43,974 nucleotides of DNA from Saprospiraceae bacterium. GTDB taxonomy: Bacteria; Bacteroidota; Bacteroidia; Chitinophagales; Saprospiraceae. Below the pieces are notes generated by a model. It worked only from the letters and a program-made list of their open reading frames with translations, had not been told where the DNA came from and ran no database searches. A program made the translations under genes and the position numbers. Below are positions 42,522-43,974 of this stretch, one piece after another (positions within the stretch are counted from its first letter, which is position 1; each line of letters begins with the position of its first letter). The stretch spans positions 1-43,974 of the forward strand of contig JANQHF010000050.1 of the NCBI GenBank assembly GCA_028282725.1. The letters run 5' to 3'.

Positions 42522-43974
42522 TTATTTAAGGACCACATAATCCGGTGAGATCAATATGAGATAAAGCGCCAACTGAGCTCTCCAGAATTGCCAACCATCC
42601 CATGACTGATTGACTTTATCCAGGGCTGCCCGGATCGTTTGCCGCGTTTCTTCCGAGAGTCTTCCATGGGTGAAAATGACATCCAGGTGATTGAGCAAGC
42701 TTTCAGGATCTCCTGCCAAAGGAAATAACGTCGACAGGTCCACTTCTACATTAGGGGTACTCTCATGCCAGTCCCAGAATAACGTGCGCCACTCTGTCCA
42801 CTTATGCGCCTGGTTGAAGTATCCGATGCCGGTGCTGGAGTTGTGAATCTGCATTTCCGGGCTAAATAGATCCTCACTCGTGAAATCACCGACCGGTTGA
42901 TGGTCCGGAAGATAAAAATTGAATACAGAGGGAGCAGCCAACGGAGTTTGCTTTACAGTCTCCAGGAAATCAAATCCATTGTTCCAATAGAACCCATCAG
43001 CACTGAAGCTCGGTATGCCATGCATAACCTGTGTATAACGCAGCACGGGTTCACGCAATTTACCGTGGCCCGGATCATTGGCAAACGAACAATCCCGTGC
43101 TTCTTTATCCAATAAGACCGCTTTGATCACCGCTTTCAGATCTCCACGTTCACCTGAACCATTATTATTAAATGCACTTGCCACCCGGTCGATATATGCC
43201 GGGCTAGGGTTTGATTTAATGAGTTGTTGAATCAACCTCCTCGCGATAAACGGACCGACATTCGGGTGCATGAATATGTGGCGAACAGCTTGCCTGATAT
43301 CTTCCATTCCCGACTGACCACCCGGTATGGTATAATTCCCCAGGATCGTCTTGGGTCCTGGTTCATGCTGGGACTCATCCATTTGCAACGGCACTTCGCG
43401 ACTGATCCCATAGATATCCACCCCAAAATCAATCGGGTCCGACGGATTTACATACATGAGCGCCTGGCGACTCCAGGCACCTCCTTTTAATCCGGTAAAT
43501 ACTTTTGCCAGTTCGCGAATATCGTTGTTGTCATAGGCAGGGATCCACTGTCCTGAGTCACCGGTTTTCCTGCTTCCGTCATTATTGAGTTCATATAATC
43601 CAATACTAAACAACTGCATGATCTCCCTTGCAAAATTTTCATCTGGTCTGATACCGAGGACTTCATTGGTTTTGGGATTGTTGAGATGGCTCAGATAAAA
43701 AGCCATGTTGGGATCAATGGATATTTCCTGAAGGATATCCTCATAATTTCCAAAGGCATTCCGGATCAGGATGTCATAGAAGCTGGCGAGACCTTCGCCA
43801 AAATCACCCAGTTGAGATTGCAATGAGATCACTACGATCTGACTTAATGCATAGGCCACTCTTTGTCTGAGTTGATCGGATACTTTGAAATTGTGATCCC
43901 ACCATGCATATTGAAAGTGTACGCTAAAAGGACCAAAAAATTCATCTGTCGGGTCGTCCTTTTCCATTTCAAAT
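42522..43974 (-). CDS. DUF1800 domain protein, cut by the window end
   Basis: About 480 residues are present, reading in from the right edge, so the N-terminus and true start lie outside. DUF1800 hallmarks are visible: QRVAYALSQIVVIS, ENFAREIMQLFSIGLYELN, ELAKVFTGL, GNYTIPGGQSGMEDIRQAV and FIARRLIQQLI. The family has unknown function and is linked to DUF1501 in many bacteria. The gene ends six bases before the DUF1501 start, so the two form one transcript ending at the terminator near 40990. Confidence 0.88.
   Translation of the reverse strand, partial: FEMEKDDPTDEFFGPFSVHFQYAWWDHNFKVSDQLRQRVAYALSQIVVISLQSQLGDFGEGLASFYDILIRNAFGNYEDILQEISIDPNMAFYLSHLNNPKTNEVLGIRPDENFAREIMQLFSIGLYELNNDGSRKTGDSGQWIPAYDNNDIRELAKVFTGLKGGAWSRQALMYVNPSDPIDFGVDIYGISREVPLQMDESQHEPGPKTILGNYTIPGGQSGMEDIRQAVRHIFMHPNVGPFIARRLIQQLIKSNPSPAYIDRVASAFNNNGSGERGDLKAVIKAVLLDKEARDCSFANDPGHGKLREPVLRYTQVMHGIPSFSADGFYWNNGFDFLETVKQTPLAAPSVFNFYLPDHQPVGDFTSEDLFSPEMQIHNSSTGIGYFNQAHKWTEWRTLFWDWHESTPNVEVDLSTLFPLAGDPESLLNHLDVIFTHGRLSEETRQTIRAALDKVNQSWDGWQFWRAQLALYLILISPDYVVLK

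Overview
The window looks like chromosomal DNA from a Bacteroidota bacterium, probably a gliding or marine-type lineage such as Saprospiria or Cytophagia; the class is inference because no 16S gene is present. Evidence: a secreted protein ends in a gliding-motility/type IX secretion (type B) C-terminal domain; F-type ATP synthase genes atpB-E-F-H-A-G lie together without atpD and atpC; the order is pheT, small coiled-coil gene, zapA, rny; there is a DUF1501/DUF1800 pair; and several genes are preceded by the Bacteroidota -7 box TAnnTTTG. Nothing looks like a phage, insertion sequence or CRISPR array, and I found no tRNA.

Layout. 1-906 is the 3' end of an rRNA operon: the 23S tail, a hairpin-rich spacer, 5S rRNA and its terminator. 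It is followed by a broken second 5S fragment and a duplicated hairpin repeat. 980-3661 holds a small membrane protein gene overlapping an AhpD-like gene, an orphan gene and an exported amidohydrolase. 3668-7849 is a minus-strand four-gene unit (flavin reductase-like, M20 peptidase, unfamiliar P-loop protein, DUF819 permease). A quinone-oxidoreductase-like gene and an exported gamma-glutamyltransferase follow, and this part suggests peptide or acyl-amino-acid scavenging. 11460-12722 is an exported class-V aminotransferase-fold protein. A minus-strand 36-codon ORF with its own terminator lies before pheT.

13084-26534 is a plus-strand housekeeping block: pheT, coiled-coil gene, zapA, rny, the six ATP synthase genes, and argB-argE-argH. 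nadA follows, then a convergent T9SS-type secreted protein. 29865-32051 is a second exported class-V PLP protein overlapping a VanZ-like membrane gene, followed by a 40-residue single-span membrane protein. 32195-34856 is dipeptidyl peptidase IV plus smpB. 34860-39362 is a minus-strand unit of helicase, queG and an AI-2E-family membrane protein. 39475-40937 is a sterol-desaturase-like gene translationally coupled to a rhodanese lipoprotein. The right edge is DUF1501 and a DUF1800 gene cut off by the window end.

Most of the window is ordinary core genome. The parts most worth a second look are the small unlisted genes, the unfamiliar P-loop/M20/DUF819 cassette, the two Tat-type PLP paralogues, the His-rich AtpB extension with a non-ATG start, the hairpin between atpE and atpF, and the rearranged DNA just after the 5S gene.
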